Shown here piece by piece: positions 6,082 to 8,990 of a stretch of DNA of 8,990 nucleotides (position 1 is its first letter; every line of letters begins with the position of its first letter). Source of the DNA: Acidobacteriota bacterium (lineage in GTDB: Bacteria > Acidobacteriota > UBA890 > WLXD01); NCBI GenBank assembly GCA_022571615.1, contig JACZXM010000086.1, forward strand, positions 1 through 8,990. Direction: 5' to 3'. A model generated the notes under the pieces. That model had not been told where the DNA came from. It was given only the letters and a program-made list of their open reading frames with translations, and did not search any database. The position numbers and the translations under genes are program-made.

Positions 6082-8990
6082 ATGCAGCCGACAGCAAGGC
6101 CAGCCGCCCCTCCCCCGACCGGGAGGGTGCGTCTGACGCCGGCGGGCACCGCACTGGCAATGGCCTGCACGGTCGGCGCCCTGATGCTGGTCGCCACCTT
6201 GGGGGTGGCTCAGGGGCCGGAACGGCCGGTAGCAGTTCGGGTGTGGGAAGGCCAGGAGATCATCCCCACGTACGAGCTGGGCCCGGAAGATCCCAACCCC
6301 CATTTCTTCGAGCTGGAGGGGACCATCATCTACCCCTATACGATGCAGGACCGGTTCACGACCCGGAAGGTCGATCGAACCTACCGGACCCTGTACCTGG
6401 AGAACGAATACCTGCGCGTGATGTGCCTGCCTCAGCTCGGCGGCCGCATCCAATCGGTTCTCGACAAGGTGACCGGGCAGGAGGTTTTCTACCGCAATCA
6501 CGTGATCCGTCCCGGGCACATCGCCCTGCGTGGCGCCTGGATCTCGGGCGGCATCGAGTGGAACCGGGGCCCGCGCGGTCACACGGTCACCAGCTTCTCT
6601 GCGGTCGATGTCGTAGCGGTGCAAAACCCCGACGGTTCCGCGTCGCTGTTGATCGGCGGCACCGAGAAGATCTTCCGCACCGGGTGGCAAGTGACGCTGA
6701 CCTTGCGGCCCGGACGTCGCGTCCTGGAGGAACGAATTCGCCTGTTCAATCCGACCGATGGCTTTCATCCGTACTATTTCTGGAACAACACGGCGTTCCC
6801 CGATACGCCGGGCGCGCGCTTCATCTTCCCTATGCGCCTCGGCACCGACCACGCCGGCGAGCGGTTTTTCTCCTGGCCGCTGTTCGAGGATCGCGATCTG
6901 CGCTGGGTGCGCAATTACCCCGAGCCGACGTCGATCTTCGGCTACCGGGTAGAGTTCGATTTCTTCGGCGCCTACGACGTCGACCGCGACTTCGGGGTCG
7001 TCCAGTTCGCCAACCACCATCAGCTACCCGGCAAGAAAGCCTGGACCTGGGGCCAGTCCGACGCCGGCAAGGTCGCCCAATCCGTTCTGACCGACGAGGA
7101 CGGTCCCTACATCGAGGTCCAAAGCGGCCCGCTGCGCACACAGGCCGACTTCGCCATGCTGGCACCCGGGCAGGAGATCTCGTGGCAAGAATGGTGGTAT
7201 CCGGTCAACGGTCTCGGCCTCGGCTTCGAGTACGCGACCCGCGACCTTGCCGTGCAGCGGGTCGATCTGTCGGGCCGCATAGAGCTCCGGATCGCGTCGA
7301 ATGGCTCGTTCCCCGGAGCCCGAGTTCAGATCGAACGAATCGACGGACGGGTCGTTCATCGCCAGGTCGATCTGTCACCGGTTCGGACCGACGTGGTCTC
7401 GATCGACGTTTCCGGGTTGGGGATCGATGCCGAGAGAGTGCGCCTTCTGATCAGCGTACGGAGTGCCGAGGGCGACGATCTGTTGAGCTACGAATCGCCG
7501 CTGCTGATACCGGCGCCGGAGCCGCCCGAGCCCGACCCGGGCCACCGCGACCCGACCGCGGAAAGCGAGTTCCAGCGCGGCTATGAGCTTGACCGGCAGA
7601 GCAACCGGGTCGGTGCCGCCCGCCACTACCGGGCCGTGCTCGAGATCGACCCCGGCCACTCCCGGAGTCTACGGGCGCTGGCGGTGCTGGATATGGAATC
7701 GGGTCTTCACGAACCGGCGCGCGAGCGGCTCCGGCTCGCCCTACAACGCGACGACTCCGATGGCATGACCTGGTATCTGCTGGCGGTCACCAATCTTTGG
7801 CTCGGTGACCTGGAGACCGCGATCGCGGCCGGATACGAGGCCGTGGAGCGCCCGGGGACGGTCGGTCTGGGCTACAGCGCGATCGGCCGCGCCCGCGCAC
7901 GGCTGGGGGACTACCGAGGCGCGACCGAGGCATTCGCCGCCGGTCTGGCGGCGGGAGGAGCGGATTGGACGCGGCTGTTCGAGCTCGCGATGCTGGCAAC
8001 CTATGGCGTCGGGCAGCAGGATGTCGCCGCTCAGCTCGGCCGGCAGTCGACCCGGGCGGGAACGTTGCGGCTGCTGCCGAGTGCGATCCAGGCTCTGGGA
8101 ACCGGCGACTCGCTGCGAGAGTTCGTCCTGGGCGCAAGGCGCTGGCTGGGCGAACCGGAGTTCGCTTTCCTCGAGTTGAGCCTCGCCTTTGCCGATGTCG
8201 GCCTGGTGCGTGACGCCTACAATGTGCTCGAGGCAGCGGTGAGCAGCCTCGCACCGGCCCAGCGCCGGCCGCTGCCCCTATACTACCTTGCGTACTTTGC
8301 GGATCGTCTCAGAGACGAGCAAGAAGCCCGGCGGTGGCTGGCGGAAGCGGCCAGTCGGCCGGCTGCCGCGGTCTTCCCGTCCCGTCCCGAGACCCTGGCG
8401 GTGCTCCAGTACGCGCTCCGGGTACGCGCCAACGACGGTCGTGCTCACCTGTACCTGGGCAATCTATACGCGGGCCTCGGACGGCTGGCCGAAGCGGTCG
8501 CACAATGGCGACTCGCGATCCGGCACGGCCCGGATCTCGCGGTCGCGCGGCGCAATCTGGCGTTCTACGAGTGGAAGGTGACCGCCGATCTGGATGCGGC
8601 CGCGCCGCTTTACGCGAAGGCCAACAACGCCATCAAGGCAATCGTGCCGATGGTGCCGATCGCCAACGGCGCGTCCGCGTCGGCCGCGTTGAAGGGCGTC
8701 AAGAACGCGCATTTCCGCCCGTTCGGCGCGCCGCTCTTCCACAAGATGGATCCCGGCAAGGACACCTTCGTGTTCATGCAGAACGCCGAGCCGATCAGCC
8801 TCTATTGCGCCGACGAGACCGACGGCGAGTCGCTCGCGGTGTGCCAGCAGGTGGTCGAACCGTTGCTCGGTTACGCCATCGATTCGGGCGCCACGGAACC
8901 CCGGATCGCCACCAGTTGCACGGCCAACGACGATGCCAGCATCTGGGTCTGCAAATTGCGTGACGGGGTGAAGTTCCACGACGGCTCCGA
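6082..8990 (+). CDS. Exported DUF5107 and TPR protein whose 3' part switches to solute-binding-protein sequence (open at right edge)
   Basis: The frame is open for 969 codons and leaves the window. Residues about 19-44 form a signal peptide or N-terminal anchor (ALAMACTVGALMLVATLGVA, then QG). Residues about 95-385 match DUF5107, an aldose-epimerase-like beta-sandwich: EYLRVMCLPQLGGRI at 109-123, GQEVFYRNHVIRPG, LRGAWISGGIEWN, LRPGRRVLEE and the closing QEWWYPVNGLG. A short beta-rich stretch (about 385-475) and a proline-rich hinge near 480 precede TPR-type helical repeats from about 494 to 847, the last being HLYLGNLYAGLGRLAEAVAQW. Such proteins are about 1000 residues or more, and their role is thought to be sugar-related but is not established. 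From about residue 844 the sequence no longer looks TPR-like and instead matches an ABC-transporter solute-binding protein. The normal TPR ending is missing, so this may be a gene fusion or a chimeric assembly join. The start is fixed by AGGAGG at 6072-6077. Confidence 0.85.
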   Translation, partial: MQPTARPAAPPPTGRVRLTPAGTALAMACTVGALMLVATLGVAQGPERPVAVRVWEGQEIIPTYELGPEDPNPHFFELEGTIIYPYTMQDRFTTRKVDRTYRTLYLENEYLRVMCLPQLGGRIQSVLDKVTGQEVFYRNHVIRPGHIALRGAWISGGIEWNRGPRGHTVTSFSAVDVVAVQNPDGSASLLIGGTEKIFRTGWQVTLTLRPGRRVLEERIRLFNPTDGFHPYYFWNNTAFPDTPGARFIFPMRLGTDHAGERFFSWPLFEDRDLRWVRNYPEPTSIFGYRVEFDFFGAYDVDRDFGVVQFANHHQLPGKKAWTWGQSDAGKVAQSVLTDEDGPYIEVQSGPLRTQADFAMLAPGQEISWQEWWYPVNGLGLGFEYATRDLAVQRVDLSGRIELRIASNGSFPGARVQIERIDGRVVHRQVDLSPVRTDVVSIDVSGLGIDAERVRLLISVRSAEGDDLLSYESPLLIPAPEPPEPDPGHRDPTAESEFQRGYELDRQSNRVGAARHYRAVLEIDPGHSRSLRALAVLDMESGLHEPARERLRLALQRDDSDGMTWYLLAVTNLWLGDLETAIAAGYEAVERPGTVGLGYSAIGRARARLGDYRGATEAFAAGLAAGGADWTRLFELAMLATYGVGQQDVAAQLGRQSTRAGTLRLLPSAIQALGTGDSLREFVLGARRWLGEPEFAFLELSLAFADVGLVRDAYNVLEAAVSSLAPAQRRPLPLYYLAYFADRLRDEQEARRWLAEAASRPAAAVFPSRPETLAVLQYALRVRANDGRAHLYLGNLYAGLGRLAEAVAQWRLAIRHGPDLAVARRNLAFYEWKVTADLDAAAPLYAKANNAIKAIVPMVPIANGASASAALKGVKNAHFRPFGAPLFHKMDPGKDTFVFMQNAEPISLYCADETDGESLAVCQQVVEPLLGYAIDSGATEPRIATSCTANDDASIWVCKLRDGVKFHDGS
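8611..8990 (+). other. Solute-binding protein (SBP family 5) segment joined in frame to the TPR region
   Basis: Residues about 844-969 of the open frame contain LYAKANNAIKAIVPMVPIANG and FRPFGAP, typical of the C-terminal lobe of peptide/nickel-type periplasmic binding proteins. They are followed by FVFMQNAEPISLYCADETDG, VCQQVVEPLLGY and WVCKLRDGVKFHDGS, which resemble the start of the mature N-terminal lobe of the same family (the LRxGVKFHDG motif is the family hallmark). From memory, some such proteins, for example in Chloroflexota, do carry an N-lobe-like piece after the C lobe; this could not be checked. The segment has no signal peptide or lipobox, and the bulk of a binding protein is absent upstream. 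It continues beyond the window. Confidence 0.75.

Noticed and set aside
5985..6197. 71-codon N-terminal extension of the M20-EEP frame
   Set aside because: It crosses the divergent gene start and would bury the clear signal peptide at residues 1-26 of the 5984 start.
6040..7020. Minus-strand frame of 326 codons opposite the DUF5107 gene
   Set aside because: It lies antisense to a well-conserved domain, has no recognisable motif and no good ribosome-binding site.
5178..7586. Plus-strand open frame of 802 codons across the M20 gene and into the DUF5107/TPR gene
   Set aside because: It is antisense to the M20 catalytic domain and in the wrong frame of the DUF5107/TPR gene. Its translation is Arg/Pro-rich low-complexity sequence without domains. 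Long false frames are expected at this GC content.
8464..8979. Minus-strand frame of 171 codons at the right edge
   Set aside because: It is opposite the TPR and solute-binding-protein coding sequence, which explains this DNA, and it has no recognisable domain.
1..8990. CRISPR array, tRNA, rRNA, insertion sequence or toxin-antitoxin/defence module
   Set aside because: No spaced direct repeats, tRNA-like cloverleaf, transposase motif, terminal inverted repeats or nuclease-effector pair was seen. Nearly all DNA is explained by the five genes listed.

Overview
This is a GC-rich window from a bacterium. The taxon cannot be fixed from the sequence. The mix of exported hydrolases, a DUF5107/TPR protein and a GMC oxidoreductase with a cysteine cluster suggests a free-living heterotroph of soil or water, possibly known only from metagenomes. 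No rRNA, tRNA, CRISPR array, insertion sequence or phage gene is visible. Coding density is very high: the three gaps between genes are about 28, 39 and 97 bases, and no stretch over 300 bases lacks a gene.

Layout. (1) Positions 1-2824, minus strand: a two-gene operon. A patatin-like phospholipase (2824 to 1673) is followed after 28 bases by a GMC flavoprotein oxidoreductase (1644 to 1), whose last few codons lie off the left edge. (2) Positions 2864-3314, plus strand: a broken Fpg/Nei-family DNA glycosylase. Its N-terminal catalytic part and its C-terminal zinc finger are both recognisable, but they lie in different frames and the DNA-binding middle is missing. (3) Positions 3255-5984, minus strand: an exported 909-residue protein joining an M20 metallopeptidase to an endonuclease/exonuclease/phosphatase (EEP) domain. 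(4) Positions 6082-8990, plus strand, divergent from (3): an exported DUF5107 plus TPR protein. Near position 8610 its reading frame changes abruptly into sequence typical of a family-5 (peptide/nickel type) ABC-transporter solute-binding protein, and it stays open to the right edge.

How the genes relate. Most products look like envelope or extracellular enzymes of lipid, peptide, phosphoester and sugar metabolism. Apart from the patatin-GMC pair there is no strong evidence of one pathway. I see no clear undescribed defence or mobile system. The striking features are junctions: an out-of-frame internal deletion in the glycosylase gene, an in-frame fusion of two enzymes that are usually separate, and an in-frame TPR-to-solute-binding-protein switch. 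Two of the three lie where both parents could plausibly share a few bases or residues. They may be real rearrangements or assembly artefacts, and read-level checking is the key test.
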